Assembly (NCBI RefSeq): GCF_007748175.1 | Contig: NZ_CP037422.1 | Location: 5,286,334 to 5,350,333, forward strand | DNA from: Gimesia aquarii | GTDB lineage: Bacteria > Planctomycetota > Planctomycetia > Planctomycetales > Planctomycetaceae | DNA length: 64,000 nt | Direction of reading: 5' to 3' | Shown: positions 44,535-54,071 of the stretch, one piece after another | How positions within the stretch are numbered: the first letter of the stretch is position 1 | Layout of the letters: each line of letters opens with the position of its first letter | Notes under the pieces: generated by a model | The model's input: the letters and a program-made list of their open reading frames with translations, nothing else | Told to the model about the DNA's origin: nothing | Databases searched by the model: none | Program-made: the position numbers and the translations under genes

Positions 44535-45980
44535 ATGCCTGCAAACAGTCCCCCCAGCCATCCACAAATTTCCCGCCGGACGGCAATTGAAGTTGGCTCC
44601 ATTGGCCTACTCGGATTTGGAATCAATCATCTGGATGCTTTGCGAGCTGAAGCGGCGGCACCACCGAAACATAAGACCGCGAAGTCCTGCATCTTCATTT
44701 TTCTATCGGGTGGATTGTCGCAGCACGAAAGTTTCGATATGAAACCGGAAGCGAGTGCTGAAGTTCGCGGCGAATTCGATCCGATCTCGACGAAGACTCC
44801 CGGTTTGAAGATTTCCGAACATCTTCCCATGTTGGCGCAACGCAGCCATCTCTGGTCATTGTGCCGTTCCTTGACGCATGGGTCGAATGAGCATTCGATG
44901 GGCCATCATATCATGTTAACCGGACGGTCGGATATTCCTGTGGGATTTAATCCCAGTCGCCCCATGTCGACAGATCACCCTTCGATTGCCGCCATCACTG
45001 GAGATGTCATTCAACCCCGTACTAACTTACCACCTGCTATTGCACTACCTGATAAAATTGTGCATCGCACAGGTCGCGTTATTCCGGGACAATTCGCGGG
45101 TAGAATGGGTTCGAATCGTGATCCCTGGATCATCGAAGCCTCGCCGTTTCATGTTCAGTCATATGGTGCGTTTCCCGAGTACGCGTTCGATCATCAGCAA
45201 CGCGGCGGTGAGGACAATCGTATTTTTCAAACACCGCATCTCAAACTTTCTCAAGGCATGACACAAGGACGGATGAGTAATCGAATCAGTTTGCTTGAAG
45301 AGTTGGGAAAACAACGCCAGGTACTCGATATCGCGGGTCAGGTTGAAAGCTTTGATCGTTATCGTAGTGCTGCGATTTCTCTCTTAAATGACGATAAAGT
45401 CCACTACGCGATGGATGTCACACATGCGGATGAGAAAACGCAGGAACGCTACGGAAAGAACTCTTTTGGCTGGTCACTACTGATGGCTCGTCGCTTAGTT
45501 CAGACGGGAGTGAATCTGGTACAAGTCAATCTGGGGAATAATGAATCGTGGGACACGCACGGCAATTTGTTCCCCCATCTGAAAGACAAGTTATTCCCAC
45601 CGACGGACCGCGCGGTTTCTGCCTTACTGGATGACTTGTCTGAAAGTGGTGAGTTGAAAGACACTTTGATTGTGATGTGCAGTGAATTTGGGCGGACTCC
45701 TAAAATATCACAACTGGCAAAAGTGTATGCCCGTCCGGGCCGCGATCATTGGGGAGCCGTCCAATCGATCTTCCTGGCCGGAGGGGGGATCAAAGGGGGA
45801 CGTGTCATTGGTACGACTGACAAAGTCGGTGGATTCCCCATTGATCGACCTCAGAAACCTGAGAACTTTGCAGCAACCATCTATCGCGCTTTAGGTTTAC
45901 CCAAAACAACCTATTGGCATGATGATATCGATCGCCCGCACTTCATCTACGATGGCGAGCCGATTCCTGGACTGACTTAG
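44535..45980 (+). CDS. DUF1501 domain-containing protein, twin-arginine-type leader
   Basis: 481 residues. AGGAG lies 7 bp before the ATG. The leader has ISRRTAIEVGSIGLLGFGI, twin-arginine-like. The body has DUF1501 features: SCIFIFLSGGLSQHESFDMKPEA, SMGHHIMLTGRSDIPVGF, NNESWDTHGNLFPHLKD, LIVMCSEFGRTPKIS and GRDHWGAVQSIFLAGGG. It is longer than the other DUF1501 protein in the window, and only the motifs align well, so the two are distant paralogues. It ends 6 bp from the convergent ABC permease gene at a shared terminator hairpin. Function of the family is unproven. Confidence 0.92.
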   Translation: MPANSPPSHPQISRRTAIEVGSIGLLGFGINHLDALRAEAAAPPKHKTAKSCIFIFLSGGLSQHESFDMKPEASAEVRGEFDPISTKTPGLKISEHLPMLAQRSHLWSLCRSLTHGSNEHSMGHHIMLTGRSDIPVGFNPSRPMSTDHPSIAAITGDVIQPRTNLPPAIALPDKIVHRTGRVIPGQFAGRMGSNRDPWIIEASPFHVQSYGAFPEYAFDHQQRGGEDNRIFQTPHLKLSQGMTQGRMSNRISLLEELGKQRQVLDIAGQVESFDRYRSAAISLLNDDKVHYAMDVTHADEKTQERYGKNSFGWSLLMARRLVQTGVNLVQVNLGNNESWDTHGNLFPHLKDKLFPPTDRAVSALLDDLSESGELKDTLIVMCSEFGRTPKISQLAKVYARPGRDHWGAVQSIFLAGGGIKGGRVIGTTDKVGGFPIDRPQKPENFAATIYRALGLPKTTYWHDDIDRPHFIYDGEPIPGLT

Positions 45981-46008
45981 ACCCGCTTACATGTTTCTTA
46001 AAGCGGGT
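45981..46008. terminator. Shared terminator hairpin of convergent genes
   Basis: ACCCGCTT (45981-45988) pairs perfectly with AAGCGGGT (46001-46008) around a 12-base loop, just after the DUF1501 stop and over the last codons of the ABC permease. No strong T-run, so strength is uncertain. Confidence 0.55.
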
Positions 46009-47126
46009 ACAATTTCGGTGCGTGATGCATAACAGGCAGGGACGAACCCAGCACACAAACCGGTAACCAGCGCCAGCAACATACCCACCCAGGCAAGATG
46101 CAGCGAAGGAATAAAGGCGACAGTGACCGCTTCGGCTCCGACCGACAGACTGCTGATTTTGAGAGTGATCAATGCAGCCCCGACACCGAACAGGCCTCCT
46201 GCAATACTTAATACCGTGCTCTCTGCCAGAACCAATCCAAAAACTTTGAAACCCGAAAAACCCAAAGTTCGCAGGACCGCGTGTTCCTGAATACGATCTT
46301 CGACCGACATCAACGTGGTGGTTGCGACCAGTGCAAGAACCAGGCCTACACAAGCCAGGCCCAGATAATGTGCCATTTTAATTAACTGTGATAAATCTCC
46401 CAGACTTTTTGCCTGGAAGACTCCCTTAGCTCGCGTATTGGTTTCGACGGGACCACCACGAAATCGCTCATCGATGGCGATACTCGTGGCGACTGGATCT
46501 GTCCCCGGCTTTAAGATCACTTCTAATTGTGTGACTGTGCCGACATCATTGACACCATGGCGTCTCTGTAAAAATTCGAGATGACTGTAAATATAATTCT
46601 CTTCGGCCGGATTATCACTTTGATAGATACCAGCCACATTAACCGAGAGATCACCAATTGAAAATTTGTCACCGACTTTGATGCCGCGTCGCATGGCGAC
46701 AGCGCGCCCGATAATGGCAGCGTCCTGATGTGATTCAAAGTCAGTCCAATTGCCGGAGATAAACTGAAAATCCCGCGCGGTACGCAGTCTTTGCGGAGGC
46801 ACTCCATAAAACACGACGACATCCAGACTCGCACGACAATTATTCGTAAAGACTTGTATGGGGATAACGTCTTTGACCCCTGCGAACTTTGCGATTTGCT
46901 GATCATAGTCCTGGGGAAGATGGCTGGTAGCGGGGCAGAATTTGTTTGCCTGAAATACGATTAAGGAGCCACGGGCCTCCTGGCGCTCTTTAAGATCGTT
47001 CATGCCTTCCTGGATCGATTGGATAAAACAAAACACAAACAGAGCCACTGCTGAACCTGCGACTGTTAAGATCGTCCGGGCTCGGTGCCCCCAAAGTGTT
47101 TTCAGGATGTAAGGAATAAGTTGCAT
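45987..47126 (-). CDS. ABC transporter permease, FtsX/MacB family
   Basis: 379 residues with a membrane segment at about 15-38, a periplasmic domain (about 40-240) and three membrane segments at about 255-375, the FtsX-fold layout. The final stretch GLCAGFVPACYASRTEIVPALRNM ends in the family P-A-x-A-x-x-x-x-I-x-x-L-R pattern. FtsX/MacB permeases act as mechanotransmitters that move lipoproteins or peptides in the envelope. The gene lies 3 bp after its ATPase. A second permease of the same family (50015-51184) starts the cluster, so a heterodimer like LolCE is plausible. Confidence 0.9.
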   Translation of the reverse strand: MQLIPYILKTLWGHRARTILTVAGSAVALFVFCFIQSIQEGMNDLKERQEARGSLIVFQANKFCPATSHLPQDYDQQIAKFAGVKDVIPIQVFTNNCRASLDVVVFYGVPPQRLRTARDFQFISGNWTDFESHQDAAIIGRAVAMRRGIKVGDKFSIGDLSVNVAGIYQSDNPAEENYIYSHLEFLQRRHGVNDVGTVTQLEVILKPGTDPVATSIAIDERFRGGPVETNTRAKGVFQAKSLGDLSQLIKMAHYLGLACVGLVLALVATTTLMSVEDRIQEHAVLRTLGFSGFKVFGLVLAESTVLSIAGGLFGVGAALITLKISSLSVGAEAVTVAFIPSLHLAWVGMLLALVTGLCAGFVPACYASRTEIVPALRNM

Positions 47127-47129
47127 CGT

Positions 47130-47855
47130 TTAATTCCCATTAACAGTTGCCGTGGTTGTTAATGATTCTGTATCACAATGTTGCATTTGAACGAGCTTGC
47201 CATGATCGAGGTAGAATTGTCGATCCGCAATTTGTGCCGCTTCGGCATCATGCGTTACCATAAGCAGTGTAATGTCCAACTCGCGGTTTAGACGTTTTAA
47301 CAGATTCAGAATTTGTTCGGACGTCTCTGAATCCAAATCGCCCGTCGGTTCATCGGCAACGACGATTTTGGGGTGCTTGACAATCGCGCGTGCAATGCCG
47401 ACACGCTGTTCCTGCCCGCCTGACATTTGGCGTGGATAATGGTCGGCCCGATCGAGTAAATCGACAGCCTGTAAAGCCACTTGAATGCGTTTTTTGCGTT
47501 CGGAGCGGGACATGGGTAATAGTAATAAGGGAAGCTCCACATTCTCATATGCCGTCAGTACCGGGACGAGATTATGTGTTTGGAATACATAACCCAGGTT
47601 GGCAGCCCGCCATCGTGCGAGTTGTGATCGGGAGAGCGCGGTGATTTCAGTTCCATCCACAATAATCGAACCAGAGTCGGGGTGATCAATACTGGCGATT
47701 AAATTCAGCAGTGTCGATTTTCCCGTTCCACTAGCGCCCATTAATGAGAGGAATTCTCCCTGTTCGATCTCCAACGAAACTTCATCCAGAGGCGTGATGG
47801 TCTCGCCTCCCTTATGATACCGTTTCGTGACGTGATTGATGACAACGAGTGACAT
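47130..47855 (-). CDS. ABC transporter ATPase, LolD/MacB family
   Basis: 241 residues. Walker A is GASGTGKS (40-47), the signature is [15 protein letters not shown], Walker B is [15 protein letters not shown], and the switch histidine is in VTHD. The Q-loop reads [22 protein letters not shown], typical of the LolD/MacB class. It should power the FtsX-type permeases encoded on both sides. AGGAAGG precedes the ATG, and it lies 3 bp from the adaptor gene and 3 bp from the next permease gene. The last 15 residues are Thr-rich and not part of the fold. Confidence 0.95.
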   Translation of the reverse strand: MSLVVINHVTKRYHKGGETITPLDEVSLEIEQGEFLSLMGASGTGKSTLLNLIASIDHPDSGSIIVDGTEITALSRSQLARWRAANLGYVFQTHNLVPVLTAYENVELPLLLLPMSRSERKKRIQVALQAVDLLDRADHYPRQMSGGQEQRVGIARAIVKHPKIVVADEPTGDLDSETSEQILNLLKRLNRELDITLLMVTHDAEAAQIADRQFYLDHGKLVQMQHCDTESLTTTATVNGN

Positions 47856-47857
47856 AG

Positions 47858-49411
47858 TTAATTTCCTTCCTGATCGGTTTCACCTATGATCTGAATTCGC
47901 TCGCCCGGAATAAGTCCCTCTTTGGGAGTGGAGATCAGGTGGCTGGTCAGATTTAAGCCTTGTAAGACTTCAACCAGGGTTCCGACTGTTTTCGAATCGA
48001 CTTCAATTAATTGGTGTCGGGCAATGTTTTTAGATTGGTCAACGATCCAGGCAAAACTTTGTCCCGCTTCATTGGATTCAATCATTTTCCTGGGTATATA
48101 AATGCGAGTCTCTTCATTTGCCTTTGATGTCTCTTCCGGAAGTGCAGGGGCCAGGAACGTTACATCCACCAACATTTCCGGCTTTAAAAGCGGAGAGGCG
48201 GCATCAATTTCGACTTTGACTTGTAATGTGTTTTTCTGAATGTCTGCTTCAGAGCTGATATATAGTACTTTTCCCGTCACAGGTTGACTCAATGCGGGAT
48301 TGTTGATTTGCACGGGCTGGTTTAAGCTGACTTTGGGAATGTCTTCAAAACGGACATCGACCCTGATCTGTAACATTTCAGGGCGGTACATGGTAACGAC
48401 GGTACTGCCATCAAATCCTTCCATCTTCGTCAGCATATTTCCGATGCTGGAGCCTGGATGCCCAATGAGTCGGTAGATGCGACCATCGACGGGGGCGCGG
48501 ATCGTCATGCGATCTAAGGCCAGTTTGGCTTCATCTGCTGTGACCTGGGCATGCTCCAGTTGCGCGCCTGCTGCCTCAACTTTAGCAAGGGTTTCATCGC
48601 GTTCCTGTGTTTCTTCCGTCAATAGTTCCAGCTCTTTTTGCAGCGCGTCTTTGCGTGCCTGTAAAGCTTTCTGCTCGGCTACGAGAGATTCTTTGCGGTT
48701 ATCCAGTTCTTCATATATCGCTTTGGCAGATTCCAATTCGGTCAGAGCTTCGTCAACGGTGCGCTGAGAAACCGCTGCTTTGGCGGAAAGTCTGCGTTCA
48801 TAGTCATTTTTCGCAAAGTTCATTTTTGCCTTCGCACTACGGAGCATGAAAGGCAAGTTTTTCAATTCCGTGTTTTTCTTAGCCAGTTCTGCTTCTGCTG
48901 CTCTTAACACTGATTCGCGATGCACCGGCTGGTCGAGTCGAATTTGCGCTGCTTTTAAGATGGCTTTCATCTGTTGCAGTTCTGCTTTGCGCAATTTCAG
49001 ATCGGCGACGGCGTGATTGTAGGTCAGCTCCGCATCTCTTCTTACCATTAACGCAATGGGTTGATCTTTTTTGACACTTTGATCTTCGACGACCAACAGT
49101 TGTTCTATAATCCCAGGTTCTAATGCGGCCACGCGAATGGGAGTGGGCCGTGGTTCGACCCAGCCTGCAGCCTGGAAGAGCGGCGTGCCTGCATTACGGA
49201 TGGAAGACTGCGTCACAATCACAGGCATGACTGTGACTGGCTTGGGTGGAAACACAAGATCTCGAGAAACCCAGCACATCAATGCCAGAAAGCCAGCCAG
49301 TAGCGTACCTGGTAGCAAATAACGTGTGATGAATCGAAAGCGAGTGTGTCCCCGTATCTGCGAGGACTCACTGCGATCGATGGCTAACTGTGATAAGTCG
49401 ATTTGAGACAT
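47858..49411 (-). CDS. HlyD/MacA-type periplasmic adaptor
   Basis: 517 residues from ATG 49409-49411 (AGGA upstream; a GTG three bases earlier is in frame). One membrane anchor lies at about 30-52. The first barrel-sandwich half is [35 protein letters not shown] long coiled coil (about 115-300) follows, then the second half [27 protein letters not shown] and a beta-barrel domain. It should link the ABC transporter to an outer-membrane partner or to a periplasmic substrate. The gene is 3 bp after a lipoprotein gene and 2 bp before the ATPase gene. No outer-membrane factor gene is nearby. Confidence 0.92.
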   Translation of the reverse strand: MSQIDLSQLAIDRSESSQIRGHTRFRFITRYLLPGTLLAGFLALMCWVSRDLVFPPKPVTVMPVIVTQSSIRNAGTPLFQAAGWVEPRPTPIRVAALEPGIIEQLLVVEDQSVKKDQPIALMVRRDAELTYNHAVADLKLRKAELQQMKAILKAAQIRLDQPVHRESVLRAAEAELAKKNTELKNLPFMLRSAKAKMNFAKNDYERRLSAKAAVSQRTVDEALTELESAKAIYEELDNRKESLVAEQKALQARKDALQKELELLTEETQERDETLAKVEAAGAQLEHAQVTADEAKLALDRMTIRAPVDGRIYRLIGHPGSSIGNMLTKMEGFDGSTVVTMYRPEMLQIRVDVRFEDIPKVSLNQPVQINNPALSQPVTGKVLYISSEADIQKNTLQVKVEIDAASPLLKPEMLVDVTFLAPALPEETSKANEETRIYIPRKMIESNEAGQSFAWIVDQSKNIARHQLIEVDSKTVGTLVEVLQGLNLTSHLISTPKEGLIPGERIQIIGETDQEGN

Positions 49412-49414
49412 CAC

Positions 49415-49960
49415 TTATTTCCTAATAAAGATCCCGTTGGCAAATACGGTGAGATTACCAGTGTCATCGCGTTTTGCTTTGCCTTTGACGACCACTGTTT
49501 GCAGTTCTTTCAGATTCAGCAGCTTTCGTGCATCTTCTTTAATGAGCGTACCGTCTTCGTCAACAACTTTGATTAATGCCATTGAGGTTGGCAGCTTGCC
49601 GGTTTCACAACAGTAATCCCAAGGCTTTTCACAACCATCCCCGGGAATATCACTACAGGCCTTAAGTGAATTATCAACAATTGAAAACACAGCGCGGCCG
49701 TCGACCCAGGGATCTTCACTGCCACCAATGCGGCCTACGATCACGACCTCTTCATCATTTTGAGCTGATTCACGGGTTTTGATTACTTCTTCCGCACCCG
49801 CTGGTTCACTGGTCAGTAAGATTTCTGTGGTTGCAGTTGGCTTGCTGGGAGCCAGTTCAGTCGTACTCTTGTTTTCAGGTGCGGGAGTTGAGTTACCGCA
49901 TCCGGTAACTAAGATGATAGCAACTGATAACAACGTCATTTGACACATTAAACTTTTCAT
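49415..49960 (-). CDS. Lipoprotein of an ABC export cluster
   Basis: 181 residues. The signal peptide ends in the lipobox VTGC (cleavage before C21), so the mature protein is lipid-anchored. After a low-complexity Thr/Pro linker (about 25-65), a compact domain follows (about 70-181) with IVGRIGG, a Cys-rich stretch (CSDIPGDGCEKPWDYCCETG, four or five cysteines) and a beta-rich end VVVKGKAKRDDTGNLTVFANGIFIRK. The pattern suggests an OB-like fold, but I do not recognise the family. It sits between the two permease units, so it may be the substrate-binding or docking part. Confidence 0.85.
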   Translation of the reverse strand: MKSLMCQMTLLSVAIILVTGCGNSTPAPENKSTTELAPSKPTATTEILLTSEPAGAEEVIKTRESAQNDEEVVIVGRIGGSEDPWVDGRAVFSIVDNSLKACSDIPGDGCEKPWDYCCETGKLPTSMALIKVVDEDGTLIKEDARKLLNLKELQTVVVKGKAKRDDTGNLTVFANGIFIRK

Positions 49961-49988
49961 TCTTTCAATCCTTTTTCATTTTTGTTAT

Positions 49989-50009
49989 GCCCGAAAACAT
50001 GATTCGGGC
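49989..50009 (-). other. Hairpin between permease and lipoprotein genes
   Basis: GCCCGAA (49989-49995) pairs with TTCGGGC (50003-50009), a perfect 7-bp stem with a 7-base loop in the 54-bp gap. On the minus strand no T-run follows, so it is more likely an mRNA processing or stabilising element than a terminator. Confidence 0.4.
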
Positions 50010-50014
50010 GGTAA

Positions 50015-51184
50015 TTAAACTGATTTTAATCCATCGACAATCGGTAACCTGAGCGCACGCAGTGCAGGGGGGATTGCTCCCAGAAGCCCCAGTAGCACAC
50101 CCACACTACAGCCGATGAGTAGCGAGATACTGTCGATTTGGAGTGTGAACGCACCCATAGTAAAACGAACAGAGATACCATTGATCAAAAATATGGCGAT
50201 CAGAGCGGCGATCAGACTGGCTGTGACTGCCAGGAGAACGCCTTCCTGAATTAAACTCATCACAATCGCGCGTCGCATAAAGCCAATTGTCTGCAGTGTC
50301 GATAGTTCTCTGGTTCGTCCGACAATGGCCCCGTAAAGCGTATTCAAACCCGCAAACACACCGGCACCTGATACCAGAAAAACCACCAACCATGCCAGCA
50401 TGCGAATGGGGCCATAATCTTTTTTGAGGCCTTGATAATAATTCACTTCTTGAATCGACTGGAGCTCAAGATCGAGACGTTCTTTACAAAAGAGATTCAA
50501 ATCCGGATAATCCGTTGGCGAATTCAAAGTGACTGCAACGACACTTAAATCCTGACGTTTCATTGCCTGCTGTAATTCATCCAGACGGCACCAGATTTCT
50601 GATTCGAATGCCGAACCGGCGGCGGAAAAAATACCACTGATTTTCCAGGTCCGACCTTCCAAAACCAATTCTTTGCCAACGGAGAGCTGATCTTCAGGAA
50701 CATTCAATTTGGTGGCCACCAATTGCCCGACCAGAATCTCTCCCGGTCCCGGCCAGGTTCCTGTTTCCAGTTCCACTTGTCTGCGAACCAATAGTGCCGA
50801 CTGAGTCACGCCGCGTACCAGGCCCATTTCTGATTCCTGTTGTCGGGGGATCTCAATCTGAGTACCAAGATAGAGTTCCGGCGAGACATATTTGCGATCG
50901 TGAAACGTTTTAATGCCTTCCACACTGGCAGAGACCAGTTCGTTGGTACGCATGGGAATCGAAGAGTACTCCAGGTTTTCTCCCATCCCGAGCGAAAACA
51001 GTAATGCAACATCAGAATCACCACTGACAGTCAACGAGTGTTCCAAACCACGAATGAAACCGATCACGATAAAGACCAGCACAACGACAGTGGTTAAACC
51101 AGTCAGTGTTAACAGGGTACGCATTGGTCGCCGAAATAAATTGCGAACGCCATATTCCCAGGGAATTAATGAGAAACGAAACAT
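50015..51184 (-). CDS. ABC transporter permease, FtsX/MacB family (second permease)
   Basis: 389 residues. It has the same layout as the permease at 45987: one N-terminal membrane segment (about 20-45), a periplasmic domain, and three C-terminal membrane segments (about 260-370). The end LLGAIPPALRALRLPIVDGLKSV is the family pattern. Two FtsX-fold permeases with one ATPase suggest a heterodimeric transporter of the LolCDE type. It is the first clear gene of the cluster; the Cys-rich small protein gene lies 115 bp upstream. Confidence 0.9.
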   Translation of the reverse strand: MFRFSLIPWEYGVRNLFRRPMRTLLTLTGLTTVVVLVFIVIGFIRGLEHSLTVSGDSDVALLFSLGMGENLEYSSIPMRTNELVSASVEGIKTFHDRKYVSPELYLGTQIEIPRQQESEMGLVRGVTQSALLVRRQVELETGTWPGPGEILVGQLVATKLNVPEDQLSVGKELVLEGRTWKISGIFSAAGSAFESEIWCRLDELQQAMKRQDLSVVAVTLNSPTDYPDLNLFCKERLDLELQSIQEVNYYQGLKKDYGPIRMLAWLVVFLVSGAGVFAGLNTLYGAIVGRTRELSTLQTIGFMRRAIVMSLIQEGVLLAVTASLIAALIAIFLINGISVRFTMGAFTLQIDSISLLIGCSVGVLLGLLGAIPPALRALRLPIVDGLKSV

Positions 51185-51299
51185 AAAAACTTCATTCTGA
51201 GTGAGCCGTCTATCGGCGGCTGATTACGCGAAATCACGCGCAGGCCGCAACGAAGCTGTGAACGAACAAAAGGTAGAGCGTCGAAAACTCAGAAATGAA

Positions 51300-51680
51300 T
51301 CAGCACTGAAACGTCATCTGCAGACAACGGATCTCGCGCCCGGAAAGTCTGCCAGGTTCAATCGGAACTTCGTCAGAATGTTGGCTTAAGCTGATGAGCT
51401 GAAAATTTGCGTCCTGGAATGAGGGTTCTCCCCATGAAAGACTCAGCAGGGCCAGGTCAATGATGTTGGTGTTTTCAAAAATGGCGCCAGTACAGAGACA
51501 CTGACAGCAGTCAGAAGATGTAGGTTGGGGGATCAGAGGATTGTTATTTGTCTCTGTACTGCAATGACTGCAGCATGGACTAGTTGCTGATTCTGCACTC
51601 TCTACGTTTTCCTGCATGCAATTAAAGGGGCAAGCAAGAATCAACGTCGACAATAAAAGGGAGAGCACTTTGCCAGTCAT
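51300..51680 (-). CDS. Small exported Cys-rich protein
   Basis: 126 residues with a hydrophobic leader (about 4-22). A cysteine cluster is striking: CC-x2-C near residues 35-39, CCQCLC near 57-62, plus further cysteines at the leader end and the C-terminus. The pattern fits metal binding or disulfides; I do not recognise the family. It precedes the ABC export cluster on the same strand by 115 bp and could share its promoter. Its second half (about 70-126) has no obvious fold, and the frame is not shared with any other gene, so I regard it as real but uncertain. Confidence 0.6.
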   Translation of the reverse strand: MTGKVLSLLLSTLILACPFNCMQENVESAESATSPCCSHCSTETNNNPLIPQPTSSDCCQCLCTGAIFENTNIIDLALLSLSWGEPSFQDANFQLISLSQHSDEVPIEPGRLSGREIRCLQMTFQC

Positions 51681-51767
51681 AATAAACCTTAGTGAAACAG
51701 GCTAAAATCCATACTAGTTTGTCTTGTATGAGATAACAATATCATTTTACTATTTTTCCTCAGACAC

Positions 51768-51801
51768 AAAAAAGCGACACATTTTTTTTAATGTGTCGCT
51801 T
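51768..51801 (-). terminator. Factor-independent terminator of the orphan secreted protein gene
   Basis: AAGCGACACAT (51772-51782) and ATGTGTCGCTT (51791-51801) form a perfect 11-bp stem with an AT-only loop. On the minus strand the stem runs into a T-run (51773-51768). It lies about 50 bp after the gene at 51849. Confidence 0.85.
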
Positions 51802-51848
51802 GTCGTTTCTTTATTCAATGACAATCAGTCCGTTCTGAAAAAACAACA

Positions 51849-52640
51849 TTAAAATCCGACTTGAAGCGTTGCATTCCCGGTTGATTGGACTAAAGCTGCT
51901 TTGGAACTACAATTTGGATCATTGTTACAAGTGATTCCGAAAAGAGATGTCGTACCTCCCAGCACGCGAAAATAGGTACCAGGAGCAATTGTTTTTACTG
52001 TGAAGGTATCTCCTGATCCGTCTTGAAAATCATATGGAAAACCACGTTGGTCGCTGAATTGTAATGTCCAAGGTCCTGTCGGAGAAGGACCTGTATATAC
52101 TGAATAACTGTATTCAGATACCATTCCGTTATTATGAGTCCACGACCCATAGATTCGGATTTTTACTGGAACGGCAGGTGCTCCCGGTGGGTCACTCTTA
52201 AACAAAAAAACGCCATGAGCTCCTACCCCAGACACACCATAAGAAGAATCTAAATAAGAATTTGCTGGATCATTCGCAGTAGCGAGACCATGTCTTTGGT
52301 TTATCGCTGCAATGTCTACGATTTGTAAATTATCTGGATTATAACTAATTTGGTTACTTGTATAATCATCTATTCCCGCTTGGCCGGTAAATGCCGCACC
52401 GCTACTGTTTAATGCCGCGATTGTGCTGCTATAAAGGTCTCCAGTTGAATTAAATCCGACATCGGAATCAGAGTTTGAATTTTGGTCCGTCACATATAAT
52501 TGAAAATCATGATAAGCCCTAAGATAGCTATGTGTCATGTTTCGTTCGAAAGAATAAACCGGAGTCTGAGCATGAACCGTAGTTAATGATGAAAGGAGCC
52601 CTAACACAATCAACAAACAGATACTTTTGAGAATTTTCAT
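51849..52640 (-). CDS. Orphan secreted protein
   Basis: 263 residues with a clear signal peptide (MKILKSICLLIVLGLLSSLTTVHA, cleavage before Q25). The mature part is rich in Ser, Asn, Tyr and Gly with beta-strand-like stretches, and contains a cysteine pair in TCNNDPNCSS near the C-terminus. No known domain is recognised and no PEP-CTERM or other anchor is visible. It has its own strong terminator, and a 255-bp AT-rich gap upstream separates it from the cytochrome gene, so it is probably expressed alone. It could be a matrix or surface protein; that is a guess. Confidence 0.75.
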   Translation of the reverse strand: MKILKSICLLIVLGLLSSLTTVHAQTPVYSFERNMTHSYLRAYHDFQLYVTDQNSNSDSDVGFNSTGDLYSSTIAALNSSGAAFTGQAGIDDYTSNQISYNPDNLQIVDIAAINQRHGLATANDPANSYLDSSYGVSGVGAHGVFLFKSDPPGAPAVPVKIRIYGSWTHNNGMVSEYSYSVYTGPSPTGPWTLQFSDQRGFPYDFQDGSGDTFTVKTIAPGTYFRVLGGTTSLFGITCNNDPNCSSKAALVQSTGNATLQVGF

Positions 52641-52895
52641 GTTTGTATTCCTTGTTGAAACATATGTGAATGTGTAAATATGAACATTTTTCTCATGGCA
52701 TGTAGTATACGTAAGGTGATTGACTTGTCAATATTTTTTCATGGAATTCTAGTGCTCTTGCTATCGATGAAATAACTAAGTCTATTACTTGCAACTGACT
52801 AAAATGATTGGAAAGAGTTCAAACCAGAAATGAATCACTTAAGTTATTCATGTGGTGAACTGCGCTTAAATCAAGTAGAAATTTCATGTAAACCG

Positions 52896-54071
52896 CTATT
52901 GAGGTTTCTTAAATTTCAAATCATGGAATCGCTGCTGATCGAATTCGCGAATTCGAATCCAGTGGTCCGTAAATGAGAGATTGTCATGTACGTTGACTGC
53001 AGGCATATGACATTTCAAGCACTGACTCTTCATATTTTCCTTTGAACAGACGGGAGCGTGGCCTTCAAGTTGGCTGTGGCAATTGAGACAGATCTCTCGA
53101 TAGTATTCGGGATCTCTGCTAGCCTGCTCATGCGGATCATGGCACGTCGTGCAATCAAACCGTGAGGATTTTCCGGGAGGCAATTTGAGTTCTCCCTGTT
53201 TGATAAAACAAGGACTTTGAGACATTCCGATCGGAGCAAAACGAATCAGCAATTCATTGCTGGGATGAATTTCATCTGGCTCCAGTTGATCAGAACGCCG
53301 ATGACATTCCCCACAGCGATTGATTGACTCCAGGGGAGTTAGTTGATTCCATTTTGTGAGTTTTAAATTTTTCTCTCCTTTTTCGACCGCTTTGATATGC
53401 GCCTCCCCATTTAAATGACAGCGTATGCAAGAGACTCCCGCAATCATTTGGGATGTCTCGATCACACCTGGTTCATTTCCCAGATATGATGTATGGCAGC
53501 CAAAACAACCCATGGTTTTTTCATGAGAAAGCACTTCTCCTAACGATTGGATGCCAGCGGTGTTTTCTGCTAATTCCTGAAGTCCGAGTGTGACTCCTAA
53601 TTTACCGGAGGGATACCAGGAAACGATGTGTTGTAACAGTTCCGATTTTCCTGAATCATTTTTGAAAAGTGAAACCGGAGTCAGGGCGTGGAGTCCGGAA
53701 CCAAAGACCCATTCGATACGAACCGGATTGGGATAAACGTTACAGTCAACCCACAGAACGCCTTCCTTTTCGTAAAAACGGTATGTGTACCCATTTTCTT
53801 TCAATGTGACTTTTTTGCCGGCAAATTTGTCTAAAACGTCAGCATCGGTCGCTTTCCTCAGCGTTCTAAGGTGCGGTGCTCCTGCAAATTGATGACAGAC
53901 TTTTTCGTGACACTCACAACACTGTTTCATTTTTACGGGTTGTTCGGCTGAAAGGAGTTTACGAACAAAGGGCGTGTGTTCCTGAGAGCCGTACAAGTAC
54001 CAGGCTGTGCCCGACGCGCATGCCAGGAGCAGTATCAACAATGGTGTCAAAAATGGAAATTTACCGTTCAT
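52896..54071 (-). CDS. Membrane-anchored multihaem cytochrome c (seven CxxCH motifs)
   Basis: 391 residues with an N-terminal membrane anchor (about 6-28). Seven CxxCH haem-binding motifs are visible: CCECH (51-55), CFGCH, CIRCH, CGECH, CTTCH, CLNCH and CLKCH. All need covalent haem attachment outside the cytoplasm. The spacing, with pairs in the second half, resembles cytochrome c554/NrfB-type families of electron carriers. The protein follows a polytopic membrane/TPR protein with an ATGA overlap (54068-54071), so they are translationally coupled. Electron donor and acceptor are unknown. Confidence 0.9.
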   Translation of the reverse strand: MNGKFPFLTPLLILLLACASGTAWYLYGSQEHTPFVRKLLSAEQPVKMKQCCECHEKVCHQFAGAPHLRTLRKATDADVLDKFAGKKVTLKENGYTYRFYEKEGVLWVDCNVYPNPVRIEWVFGSGLHALTPVSLFKNDSGKSELLQHIVSWYPSGKLGVTLGLQELAENTAGIQSLGEVLSHEKTMGCFGCHTSYLGNEPGVIETSQMIAGVSCIRCHLNGEAHIKAVEKGEKNLKLTKWNQLTPLESINRCGECHRRSDQLEPDEIHPSNELLIRFAPIGMSQSPCFIKQGELKLPPGKSSRFDCTTCHDPHEQASRDPEYYREICLNCHSQLEGHAPVCSKENMKSQCLKCHMPAVNVHDNLSFTDHWIRIREFDQQRFHDLKFKKPQ

